From: Oxalobacteraceae bacterium AB_14
GTDB taxonomy: Bacteria > Pseudomonadota > Gammaproteobacteria > Burkholderiales > Burkholderiaceae_D
Assembly (NCBI GenBank): GCA_000381565.1
Contig: KB906725.1
Location: forward strand, 401,727-465,726
Direction of reading: 5' to 3'
DNA: 64,000 bases
Under the pieces are notes generated by a model that saw nothing but the letters and a program-made list of their open reading frames with translations, did not search any database and was not told where the DNA came from. A program made the position numbers and the translations under genes. This document shows, in pieces, positions 56,558-64,000 of the stretch (position 1 is its first letter; each line of letters starts with the position of its first letter).

Positions 56558-57848
56558 GATGTTCCTCGTCTAGCGACTGCAGTTGCTGGATTTGTACGGC
56601 AATGTGAGGCCGCAGGAAGGCGACAATATCGTCGTCGATTCCCGCTTCTTGCATGTGGTGTTCCAGTGCGGTGAGTTGGTGACCGAAGCGGTAGAGTTCA
56701 AGACGGATTTGATTTCTCTCTTCGTCCGGCAATTCAAGGGTGGCTAAGATATCTCGCCAATGTTGAAGCTCCTTGTTTGTGTCCGGGTGATACCAGCGGG
56801 CGGCCCGCGGAATGCCTGCCGGGTCCAAATACATAGGGGCAAAATCAAACAAGGGCGTGAGGCGCACGTACCCGTCATTTTTTTGTACGGCGGTATTGCG
56901 CGCATGATTGTCTGTATTGCGCATAGCCAGATTTAATACGTCGCGCTTCAGGAATTCGATTGTTTCAGTCAGTTTATCGTCAACCACGGAGCATATTGCT
57001 TTCAATAGATTGAATTGGCTTGGAGTCGTCTCGAATCCCACAATGCCAGCTATGGATGCGACGCTCTCTTGATGCAGTCGAAGCACCTGATTATCTTTGA
57101 CAAGTCGGTCAAAGCGTGGAATGAACAGAGTGTCGTCTTGATAGCGGAGCTCGCCCGAAGTACGCAAGCCCATTGCTCTGGCCACCTTCATATAGCTCGC
57201 TTCATTTTTCAAAACTTTAAAGTCGTTGGGCGCCTTACCGCGAGGACGCTTCACGATGAAATGTTCAAATGCCTGTTGATCCGGCAATGCGCCGTCCGCA
57301 TGCCATTTGCCCTCATGGTCGGTCGTCAGCAAATATTTCGGAGCCGCTCCCTGTACTCCCAAACTGCCGGCCGCCAACATACTGTGTATCAGCATTCGTT
57401 CGTTAAATGCGTCTCCACGTCCGATTATTTCCTCCAGCGAAAATCCATGCAGCGGCTTGCCGCCGTCATGTCGCGCTATGTGATTTGCATAGTACTGCAC
57501 GGCTTCCACGACGCGCACTCGTCCTATCGGGCCGAATGCTCCGGCACACATCAGCGGGAAGTCAGCGGTCGGCCCGTCGTTGAGAGCTAGTTGCCCTAGC
57601 AGATAGGTGCGACCGCTCCCTTGGGGAATGAGATCGAAAATGAAGGCTGGCCATTGATCCAGCTTTTGCATTTCTGCTGTAACGGGGAAATGCAATGACA
57701 CCGGCTCTGCACCTGGCTCGAAGGCATAGTCCAGATCGTATTCAAAGATGCATGACGTGCGTGGATCGCCAGCGGCAGGATTGAGTAAGGTTAACAAAGC
57801 ACAATCTTTCCAAGTGTTGTCTTGAAAGATTTGGAAGCGACACTCCAT
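56544..57848 (-). CDS. HipA-like kinase, second module
   Basis: 434 residues from the ATG at 57848, preferred because GGAG lies six bases upstream inside the codons that follow a 57860 ATG. The N-terminal domain (FQDNTWKDCALLTLL...FEYDLDY) is followed by SLGVQGAAPKYLL (glycine-rich phosphate loop) and active-site motifs RNTDNHARNTAVQ and PLFDFAPMYLD, the HipA catalytic D/N/D set. It is predicted to phosphorylate a translation-related protein, target unknown. It forms a reversed-order operon with the regulator at 55907-56557. Not closely similar by eye to the kinase at 11283. Confidence 0.85.
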   Translation of the reverse strand: MECRFQIFQDNTWKDCALLTLLNPAAGDPRTSCIFEYDLDYAFEPGAEPVSLHFPVTAEMQKLDQWPAFIFDLIPQGSGRTYLLGQLALNDGPTADFPLMCAGAFGPIGRVRVVEAVQYYANHIARHDGGKPLHGFSLEEIIGRGDAFNERMLIHSMLAAGSLGVQGAAPKYLLTTDHEGKWHADGALPDQQAFEHFIVKRPRGKAPNDFKVLKNEASYMKVARAMGLRTSGELRYQDDTLFIPRFDRLVKDNQVLRLHQESVASIAGIVGFETTPSQFNLLKAICSVVDDKLTETIEFLKRDVLNLAMRNTDNHARNTAVQKNDGYVRLTPLFDFAPMYLDPAGIPRAARWYHPDTNKELQHWRDILATLELPDEERNQIRLELYRFGHQLTALEHHMQEAGIDDDIVAFLRPHIAVQIQQLQSLDEEHHGAN

Positions 57849-58209
57849 TTTCGACTCCATTGGCTATCATAAGGACTATCGATGGTTAGTGTACGTCAAA
57901 AATAGACCTTATACGATCCAAAATTCCTTGATGTAACTTTTTTGAAATTTTTTTAGGGTGTTATAGGGGCTATTTTTCAAAGAATTTCGGCAGGATTGGG
58001 ACTTATAGTGGCTAAGTAAACGTGCGACACGTTATTGTAATCTTGGCGAACTTCCGCACAGCTATCTGGTGGAATTGCGGATTTCCGCGTAGCGCACGGA
58101 GCGCTGCAACAGTAACACTCCTTGAAAATCAATGGGTTGCATGATACGGCCATGCTTGGCACGGAAGCTGCAATGTCTCCCGGTAACTACAACCACAAAG
58201 GAGACAAGC
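57849..58209. other. Intergenic region between the second Hip module and the importer operon
   Basis: About 360 bases without a gene. The left half is AT-rich and carries an inverted repeat ATAAGG (57869) / CCTTAT (57907) near the Hip promoter. The right half has short inverted repeats, GCGGA-TT-TCCGC (58077-58088) and AGCGC-ACGGA-GCGCT (58091-58105), lying 50-80 bases upstream of the sigma-54 promoter at 58157, where activator sites would be expected. Confidence 0.55.
58157..58172 (+). promoter_or_regulatory. Sigma-54 (-24/-12) promoter of the importer operon
   Basis: TGGCACGGAAGCTGCA fits TGGCACG-N4-TTGCW except C for the first T of the -12 box; GG and GC are ten bases apart. Transcription should start near 58183, just upstream of the AAAGGAG ribosome binding site and the ATG at 58210. 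A sigma-54 activator (62617-63942) is encoded in the same gene cluster. Confidence 0.82.
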
Positions 58210-59181
58210 ATGTCCAAGTTCCGTCTGTTATCCCTGACGCTCGCCATCGCCGCCGCTGCGTCCACCGCACAGGCCCAGGAAGTGGTCCGCCTCGGCAACC
58301 TCAAGTTCGCCCACTACGGCGCCGTCTCGTACATCAAGGAAATCGCGCCCAAGTGCGGCATCAAGGTGGAGGAGCACGTCTTCGCCAAGGGCCCGGACGT
58401 GATGCAAGCCATCCTGGCCGGCGAGCTCGACGTCGGCGCCACCGCCTCCGAGGCCGCCATCTCCGGCCGCGCCAACGGCGCGCCGATCTATGTGGTGGCC
58501 GGTTTCGCCAAGGGCGGCGCGCGCCTGGTCGCCCGTCCCGGCAGCAACATCAAGTCGGTCAAGGACTTGAAGGGCAAGAAGGTCGGCGTCACGCGCGGCG
58601 GCATCCACGAGGTGCTGCTGATCGCCGAACTGGCCCAGGCCGGCCTGACCGCCTCCGACCAGCCGGGCAAGGATGTGCAACTGATATTCCTGGCGTTCGC
58701 CGACCTGAACCAGGCACTGATGGGCAAGAACCTCGACGCCATCATGCAAAGCGAACCGCAATCCTCGCAAGCCATCAACAAAGGCTACGGGGTGGAAGTG
58801 ATGAAGCCCTACGATACGCCGATCGGCGCGCCGGTGCGCACCATGGTGATGAGCGAGAAGTTCTACAAGGAGCACCGCGCCACCGCCGCCAAGTTCATGA
58901 ACTGCTTCGTGCAGGCCACCAAGCTGTTCATCGATAACAAGCCGGTCGCCGAGAAATACGTGCGTGAAGTGATCTTCAAGAACCAGATCAGCAAGGACGA
59001 TTTCGACGACGCCATCAGCAACTCGCCTTACAGCTACGACATCACCGCCGAGCACATCCAGATCACCACCGACGTCATGGCCAAATATGGCACAGGCAAG
59101 ATGCGCGCCGCACCGGTGGCCAAGGACTGGGTCAAGACCGACCTGCTGGACGCGGCCAAGAAGAGTCTCGGCATTCAATAA
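58210..59181 (+). CDS. ABC importer substrate-binding protein, SsuA/NMT1-like
   Basis: 323 residues from the ATG at 58210 (AAAGGAG at seven bases). Signal peptide KFRLLSLTLAIAAAASTAQA, then an NMT1/SsuA-type fold: VRLGNLKFAHYGAVSYIKEIAPKCGIKVEEHVF, ILAGELDVGATASEAAISGRANGAPIYVVAGF, IKSVKDLKGKKVGVTRGGIHEV. Such proteins bind sulfonates, taurine, nitrate, thiamine precursors or similar. The ligand cannot be deduced. It is the first gene of the importer operon, under a sigma-54 promoter. Confidence 0.88.
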   Translation: MSKFRLLSLTLAIAAAASTAQAQEVVRLGNLKFAHYGAVSYIKEIAPKCGIKVEEHVFAKGPDVMQAILAGELDVGATASEAAISGRANGAPIYVVAGFAKGGARLVARPGSNIKSVKDLKGKKVGVTRGGIHEVLLIAELAQAGLTASDQPGKDVQLIFLAFADLNQALMGKNLDAIMQSEPQSSQAINKGYGVEVMKPYDTPIGAPVRTMVMSEKFYKEHRATAAKFMNCFVQATKLFIDNKPVAEKYVREVIFKNQISKDDFDDAISNSPYSYDITAEHIQITTDVMAKYGTGKMRAAPVAKDWVKTDLLDAAKKSLGIQ

Positions 59182-59208
59182 CTGCGTTCAATAAAACGGA
59201 GACACATC

Positions 59209-60030
59209 ATGAGCAAGCAAGACTGGCTGCAATCCGCCTCGGGCGCGGTCGTGCCCATCCTTATCGTCGCCCTGTGGCAAGCCAGCGCCATGCTGGGCTG
59301 GGTCAACCCCCAGGTGCTGCCGTCGCCGCTGGCGGTGGTGCACAAGTGGATCGAATACCTGCTGCCGCTGACGGCCTACGATCCGGCCGCGCAATCGTGG
59401 CTGGGCTGGGCGTTGTCCGGCGAGCTGCTGGGCGACACCTTCAGCAGCATGTACCGCGTGATCGTCGGCTTCGCCATCGGCGCCGGCCTGGCGCTGCCGC
59501 TGGGCTTGCTGATGGGATCGAGCCAGCGCATGTATGCGTGGTTCAATCCGCTGATGCAGGTGTTGCGGCCGATTCCGCCGATCGCCTACATTCCGCTGGC
59601 GATTTTATGGTTCGGCCTGGGTAATGCGCCGGCCGTGTTCCTGATCGCGCTGGGCGCCTTCTTCCCGGTGCTGGTCAACACCATCGCCGGCGTGCGCCAG
59701 GTGGACGGCATCTACATCCGCGCCGCCCGCAACCTCGGCGTCAGCCAGCGCACCATGTTTGTCCGCGTGATGCTGCCGGCCGCCGTGCCCTACATCCTGT
59801 CCGGCGTGCGGATCGGCATCGGCACCGCCTTCATCGTGGTGATCGTGTCGGAGATGATCGCCGTGAACAACGGCCTCGGCTTCCGCATCCTCGAGGCGCG
59901 CGAATACTTCTGGTCCGACAAGATCATCGCCGGCATGATCAGCATCGGCCTGCTGGGCCTGGTCATCGACGTCGGCATGAACAAACTGAACAATCATTTG
60001 CTGCGCTGGCACCGCGGCCTGGAGAACTGA
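59209..60030 (+). CDS. ABC importer permease, SsuC/TauC-like
   Basis: 273 residues with about six membrane helices and the BPD_transp_1 EAA loop (AARNLGVSQRTMFVRVMLPAAVPYILSGVRIGIG). It forms the channel of the importer, 27 bases after the binding-protein gene and one base before the ATPase gene, so all three are co-transcribed. Confidence 0.9.
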   Translation: MSKQDWLQSASGAVVPILIVALWQASAMLGWVNPQVLPSPLAVVHKWIEYLLPLTAYDPAAQSWLGWALSGELLGDTFSSMYRVIVGFAIGAGLALPLGLLMGSSQRMYAWFNPLMQVLRPIPPIAYIPLAILWFGLGNAPAVFLIALGAFFPVLVNTIAGVRQVDGIYIRAARNLGVSQRTMFVRVMLPAAVPYILSGVRIGIGTAFIVVIVSEMIAVNNGLGFRILEAREYFWSDKIIAGMISIGLLGLVIDVGMNKLNNHLLRWHRGLEN

Positions 60031-60031
60031 C

Positions 60032-60823
60032 ATGAGCCATATCGAAGTCCAAGCCGTCAACAAGGTCTTCAAGACCGACAGCCGCGAAGTGATCGCGCTC
60101 AAGGACATCAACCTGGAGATCCCGCAAGGCCAGTTCGTCTGCCTGCTGGGGCCTTCGGGCTGCGGCAAGTCGACGCTGCTGAACGCGATCGCCGGCTTCT
60201 CGCTGCCGTCGTCCGGCACCATCGCCGCCGATAGCAAGCTGGTCACCGGCCCCGGCCCGGAACGCGGCATGGTGTTCCAGGAGTACGCGCTGTTCCCCTG
60301 GATGACGGTGGAAAAGAACATCGCCTTCGGCCTGGAAATCAAGGGCATGCCGCAGGCCGAAATCACGGCCAAGGTCGATCAGCTGCTGGGCATGCTGTCG
60401 CTGAGCGATTTCAAGCACCGCTTCCCGAAAGACCTGTCCGGCGGCATGCGCCAGCGGGTCGCCATCGCCCGCGTGCTGGCGCTCGATTCGCCGATCATGC
60501 TGATGGACGAACCGTTCGGCGCGCTCGACGCGCTGACGCGCCGCAACCTGCAGGACGAACTGCTGCGCATCTGGGCCGAGCTGAAGAAGACCATCATCTT
60601 CGTCACCCACAGCATCGAGGAAGCGATCTATCTCGCCGACCGCATCGTGGTGATGACCTACCGTCCCGGCACCGTCAAGCGCGACCTGATGGTGGACTTG
60701 CCGCGCCTGCGCGACCCGTCCGCCGCCGAGTTCAACGCGCTCAAGCGCGAGCTGGGCCAGCTGGTGATGGAAGAGCAGCAGCGCCACCACAACGACGAGA
60801 TGCGCATGGCGGCGGTGGACTGA
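60032..60823 (+). CDS. ABC importer ATP-binding protein, SsuB/TauB-like
   Basis: 263 residues. Walker A GPSGCGKST (about 41-49), signature LSGGMRQR, Walker B PIMLMDEPFGALD and switch IFVTHSIEEA are intact. It powers import by the permease at 59209. It ends 22 bases before the kinase gene. Confidence 0.92.
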   Translation: MSHIEVQAVNKVFKTDSREVIALKDINLEIPQGQFVCLLGPSGCGKSTLLNAIAGFSLPSSGTIAADSKLVTGPGPERGMVFQEYALFPWMTVEKNIAFGLEIKGMPQAEITAKVDQLLGMLSLSDFKHRFPKDLSGGMRQRVAIARVLALDSPIMLMDEPFGALDALTRRNLQDELLRIWAELKKTIIFVTHSIEEAIYLADRIVVMTYRPGTVKRDLMVDLPRLRDPSAAEFNALKRELGQLVMEEQQRHHNDEMRMAAVD

Positions 60824-60845
60824 GCAGGTGCAGTAGAATCAGCGT

Positions 60846-62615
60846 ATGCGCGCTCAAAAAAACCTGCTACTGCTGTTCGCACTCGTGTGCGCGCTGGGCG
60901 TGATGGCCGGGTCCTACCTGGCCGGCACCTGGCGCGCGCGCGAGGAACTGCGGCGGCAGGGCCAGCGCCAGCTGCAACTGATGGCGCCGGACCTGCAATC
61001 GCTGCTGCAAAAATATGAAACGCTGCCTTTTGTACTGGGCTTCCAGCCCGACCTGATCGAAGCGCTGGCCCATCCGTCCGATGCGACGGCGATCACCCGC
61101 CTCAACAGCGCGCTGCAAACCATCCAGCAGCAAGCCAAGGTGGGCGCCATCTACGTGATGGACCGCGACGGCCTGACCATAGGCGCCAGCAACTGGGACC
61201 AGCCGCTGGGCTTCGTCGGCAAGAACTTTTCCTATCGCCCCTATTTCGACGCCGCGCTGCATGGCAGGGCGGGGCGCTTCTACGGCATCGGCACCAGCAC
61301 CAGCGAGGCCGGCTACTTCATCGCGCAGCCGGTGTACCGCAACGGCACCGCCGGCGGTCCGGTCGCCGGCGTGGTGGCGGTGAAGATCAGCCTGGCCGAT
61401 TTCGAACGCACCTGGCGCAGCAGCGACGACGCCATCGTGCTGGCCGACAGCACCGGCGTCATCTTCCTCAGCAACCGCCCGGACTGGATCTACCGCAGCC
61501 TGCACGCGCTGGACGCGGCCACCGAGCGCCAACTGGCGCATACCCAGCAGTACACCGGCCAGAAGATCACGCCGCTGGGCGGCCATTCCGACCTGTTCGT
61601 CACGCAGCCGGTGGGCCAGCTGGGCTGGCAGCTGATGCTGTTTCCCGGCCAGTCGCGCGTGGTGCGCACCGGCGTGCAGTGGGCCGCTGCGGCGGCGCTG
61701 CTGCTGGCCTGCGCGGCGGTGTCGAGCTGGGCGCTGCACCAGCGCCGCCGTCGCCTGGAAGAGCGCATGGCCTCGGCCGCCGCGCTGCAAAAGGCGGCCG
61801 ACGAACTGGACGACAAGATCGTCGAACGCACGCAACAACTGCGCACCACCAATCAGCATCTGGAGAGCAAGTACGCCAAGCTGCAGGAGACCGAGCATCT
61901 GCTGCGCTCCACGCAGAACGAGCTGGTCCAGGCGGGCAAGCTGGCGATGCTGGGCCAGATGGCGGCCGGCATCACCCACGAACTGAACCAGCCGCTGGCC
62001 GCGATCCGCGCCTTCGCCGACAACGCCCGCGTGTTCCTGGCGCGCGGGCAGGGCGGGCAGGTCGAGGGCAACCTCGGCCACATCAGCGAGGCCAGCGCGC
62101 GCATGGGCGCCATCATCGGCCAGCTGAAGGGCTTTGCGCGCAAGGATGAAACGGTGGCCGTGGTCGACCTGGCGGCCTCGGTGCGGGCTTCGGCGTTCTT
62201 GCTGGAGAGCGAGTTCCGCCGCCACGCCGTCGCGCTCGACATCGCCGCTGCCGACGGCCTGCAAGTGACCGGCAGCAGCGTGCGCATCGAGCAGGTGCTG
62301 ATCAACCTGCTGCGCAACGCGCTCGACGCGGTGGAGACGGCCGAGCGGCGCGAAGTGGCTATCCGCCTGGAGCGCGACGGCGCCTGCGCGCTGGTGAGCA
62401 TCAGCGACAGCGGCGCCGGCCTACCGGATCAGGTGGTGGCGCATCTGTTCGAGCCGTTCTTCACCACCAAGCCGTCCGGCAAGGGGCTGGGCCTGGGGCT
62501 GGCGATCTCGTCATCCATCGTGCAGGCCATGAACGGCCAGTTGACGGCGCATAATCAGGCCGGTGGCGGCGCGCGCTTCGAGCTGCGCCTGCCACTACAA
62601 CAAGAGGGAGCATAA
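60846..62615 (+). CDS. Sensor histidine kinase, DctB-like
   Basis: 589 residues. N-terminal anchor (about 7-27), periplasmic double-Cache-like region (about 30-275), second membrane helix (about 277-298), a helical linker, then HisKA with the phospho-acceptor H378 in ITHELNQPLAAIRAFADNARVFLARG, a block nearly identical to DctB kinases. The ATPase domain has DSGAGLP and GKGLGLGLAISSSIVQAMNG. A TAGAAT hexamer ends six bases before the ATG. It probably senses the importer substrate or a related ligand. Confidence 0.9.
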   Translation: MRAQKNLLLLFALVCALGVMAGSYLAGTWRAREELRRQGQRQLQLMAPDLQSLLQKYETLPFVLGFQPDLIEALAHPSDATAITRLNSALQTIQQQAKVGAIYVMDRDGLTIGASNWDQPLGFVGKNFSYRPYFDAALHGRAGRFYGIGTSTSEAGYFIAQPVYRNGTAGGPVAGVVAVKISLADFERTWRSSDDAIVLADSTGVIFLSNRPDWIYRSLHALDAATERQLAHTQQYTGQKITPLGGHSDLFVTQPVGQLGWQLMLFPGQSRVVRTGVQWAAAAALLLACAAVSSWALHQRRRRLEERMASAAALQKAADELDDKIVERTQQLRTTNQHLESKYAKLQETEHLLRSTQNELVQAGKLAMLGQMAAGITHELNQPLAAIRAFADNARVFLARGQGGQVEGNLGHISEASARMGAIIGQLKGFARKDETVAVVDLAASVRASAFLLESEFRRHAVALDIAAADGLQVTGSSVRIEQVLINLLRNALDAVETAERREVAIRLERDGACALVSISDSGAGLPDQVVAHLFEPFFTTKPSGKGLGLGLAISSSIVQAMNGQLTAHNQAGGGARFELRLPLQQEGA

Positions 62616-62616
62616 A

Positions 62617-63942
62617 GTGCAGGCTATTTTGATCGAAGATGAAGCCGCGCTGCGCCTGGCCACCAGCCAGACGCTGGAACTGGGCGGCTTCAGCGTGCAG
62701 GCCTGCGCCAGCGCTGAGGAAGCGCTGGCGCTGCTGCGCGCCGATTACCCCGGCGTGATCGTCACCGACGTGCGCCTGCCGGGCCGCTCCGGCCTGGAGC
62801 TGCTGGCGCAGGCCGCCGCGCTGGATGCGGAATTGCCGGTCATCGTGGTCACCGGCCATGGCGACGTCGAGATGGCGGTGGCGGCGATGCGCAGCGGCGC
62901 CTACGACTTCATCGAGAAACCGTTCGCGGCCGGGCGCCTGCTGGAAGCGGTGCGCCGCGCCCAGGAACGGCGCCGGCTGGTGCTGGAAAACCGCCAGCTG
63001 CGCAGCGCCCGCGCCCAACATCCGGACGTGCCCGACCTGGTCGGCCGCTCGTCAGCCATCGAGCAACTGAAAATCCTGATCCGCAACATCGCCCCGGCCG
63101 GCGTGGACGTGCTGATCAACGGCCAGACCGGCACCGGCAAGGAAGTGGCCGCGCGCCTGCTGCACGCCGCCAGCGGCCGCAAGGGCAACTTCGTCGCCAT
63201 CAACTGCGGCGCGCTGCCGGAATCGGTGTTTGAAAGCGAGATCTTCGGCCACGAGGCGGGCGCCTTCACCGGCGCCCAAAAGCGCCGCATCGGCAAGCTG
63301 GAGTACGCGCAGGGCGGCACCGTCTTCCTCGACGAGATCGAAAGCATGCCGATGGCCCTGCAGGTCAAGCTGCTGCGCGTGTTGCAGGAGCGGCGGCTGG
63401 AACGGCTGGGCGCCAACGAGACCGTCGCGCTCGATTGCTCCATCGTCGCCGCCACCAAACTTGATCTATTACAGTTGAGCGCGCAGGGCTTGTTCCGCGA
63501 GGACTTGTACTACCGCATCGGCGTGGTCAGCATCGACCTGCCGCGCCTGCGCGACCGGCGCGACGATATCCCGCTGCTGCTGGCCCACTTCGCCGCCGAG
63601 GCGGCGGCCCGCTACCATCGCCCAATGCCGGACTGGAGCGCGCAGCAGATGGCGCAATGGCAGGCGGCGGACTGGCCGGGCAATGTGCGCGAGTTGCGCA
63701 ACTTCGCCGAGCGGCTGGTGCTTGGCATCGCCGCCGCGGCGGCGCCTGTGCCGGCGCCGTTGGCCGACGGCGCGGCGCTGTCGCTGCCGCAGCAGGTCGA
63801 CCATCGCGAACGCGAGCTGATCGTGCAGGCCTTGTCGGCGGCCGACGGCAACGTCGGCCTGGCGGCGGACAACCTGATGGTGCCGCGCAAAACCCTGTAC
63901 GACAAGCTGAAGAAATACCAGATCGTCACCGGCCGCAAATGA
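62617..63942 (+). CDS. Sigma-54-dependent response regulator, DctD-like
   Basis: 441 residues from the GTG at 62617, with AGAGGGA seven bases before it. Receiver with acceptor D51 (IVTDVRLPG) and K101; AAA+ domain with Walker A GQTGTGKE (169-176), intact sigma-54 loop GAFTGA (215-220) and Walker B GGTVFLDEI; C-terminal Fis-type helix-turn-helix (GNVGLAADNLMVPRKTLYDKLKKY). It starts one base after the kinase stop. Likely activates the sigma-54 promoter at 58157 in front of the importer operon. Called DctD-like by similarity, although the linked transporter is ABC-type, not a C4-dicarboxylate carrier. Confidence 0.92.
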   Translation: MQAILIEDEAALRLATSQTLELGGFSVQACASAEEALALLRADYPGVIVTDVRLPGRSGLELLAQAAALDAELPVIVVTGHGDVEMAVAAMRSGAYDFIEKPFAAGRLLEAVRRAQERRRLVLENRQLRSARAQHPDVPDLVGRSSAIEQLKILIRNIAPAGVDVLINGQTGTGKEVAARLLHAASGRKGNFVAINCGALPESVFESEIFGHEAGAFTGAQKRRIGKLEYAQGGTVFLDEIESMPMALQVKLLRVLQERRLERLGANETVALDCSIVAATKLDLLQLSAQGLFREDLYYRIGVVSIDLPRLRDRRDDIPLLLAHFAAEAAARYHRPMPDWSAQQMAQWQAADWPGNVRELRNFAERLVLGIAAAAAPVPAPLADGAALSLPQQVDHRERELIVQALSAADGNVGLAADNLMVPRKTLYDKLKKYQIVTGRK

Positions 63943-63951
63943 TACGGGCGT

Positions 63952-63980
63952 AAAAAAACCGGCCGCTTGGGGCCGGTTCT
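63952..63980. terminator. Terminator after the DctD-like gene
   Basis: AACCGGCC-GCTTGGG-GCCGGTT with seven A on the left and TCTTCT on the right. It may act for the plus-strand operon, and on the minus strand for whatever comes from beyond the window. Confidence 0.7.
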
Positions 63981-64000
63981 TCTGGAGAGGCTGGGCTTAC

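Noticed and set aside
55907-58209. The AT-rich second Hip region as part of a prophage or integrative element
   Set aside because: No integrase, attachment repeat or phage structural gene was found within the window.

Overview
The window is a chromosomal segment of a GC-rich betaproteobacterium. Gene content (min system, phaAB, metE/metR, hemA-prfA-prmC, gshA, tandem M13 peptidases, TonB-receptor remnant) and palindromic REP repeats of the TTCCCGC-type point to Burkholderiales, most likely the family Oxalobacteraceae (Massilia/Duganella-like). That placement is an inference from gene content, not a search result. No rRNA, tRNA, CRISPR array, prophage or insertion sequence was seen.

Layout. 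1-9604: a MacB-type ABC exporter operon (HlyD-like adaptor, ATPase, two paralogous permeases, minus strand) divergent from its own response regulator and histidine kinase; a near-perfect sigma-54 promoter lies just in front of the adaptor gene. 9614-10587: ElaA-type acetyltransferase and ohr. 10588-12578: an AT-rich insert with a HipB/HipA-like module and direct-repeat operators. 12612-15369: a translationally coupled three-gene operon (methyltransferase, sulfotransferase, ureohydrolase-like protein) of unknown product, the best candidate here for an undescribed pathway. 15487-20520: a TolB paralogue with a collapsed propeller, a duplicated-fold membrane protein, a degenerate GGDEF protein, a class II deacetylase and gshA. 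20703-28386: prmC, dsbB, prfA, hemA, an orphan OmpR-type regulator, minCDE, and three of the four REP doublets. 28388-34087: metE/metR and phaA-phaB.

34122-47464: a mixed region of housekeeping and stress genes (peptidase, fadH, YbaL-type antiporter, AhpD-like protein, MocR regulator divergent from an acetyltransferase/azoreductase pair, FabH-like synthase, C-terminal processing protease). 47465-55881: a possible attenuator leader, a Spy/CpxP-like periplasmic protein, a wrecked TonB-dependent receptor gene, three tandem M13 metallopeptidases, and a lipoprotein. 55907-57848: a second HipA/HipB pair in reversed gene order. 58157-64000: a second sigma-54 circuit, in which an SsuABC-like importer operon with a clear -24/-12 promoter is followed by a DctB/DctD-like kinase and sigma-54 activator.

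The recurring theme is sigma-54 control: both two-component systems encode AAA+ activators, each sits next to a transport operon carrying a TGGCAC-N5-YTGCW promoter, and a third such site lies before phaA. Accessory signals (two Hip modules, REP doublets, a decayed receptor gene, triplicated peptidases, a collapsed TolB) show where the segment has been remodelled.
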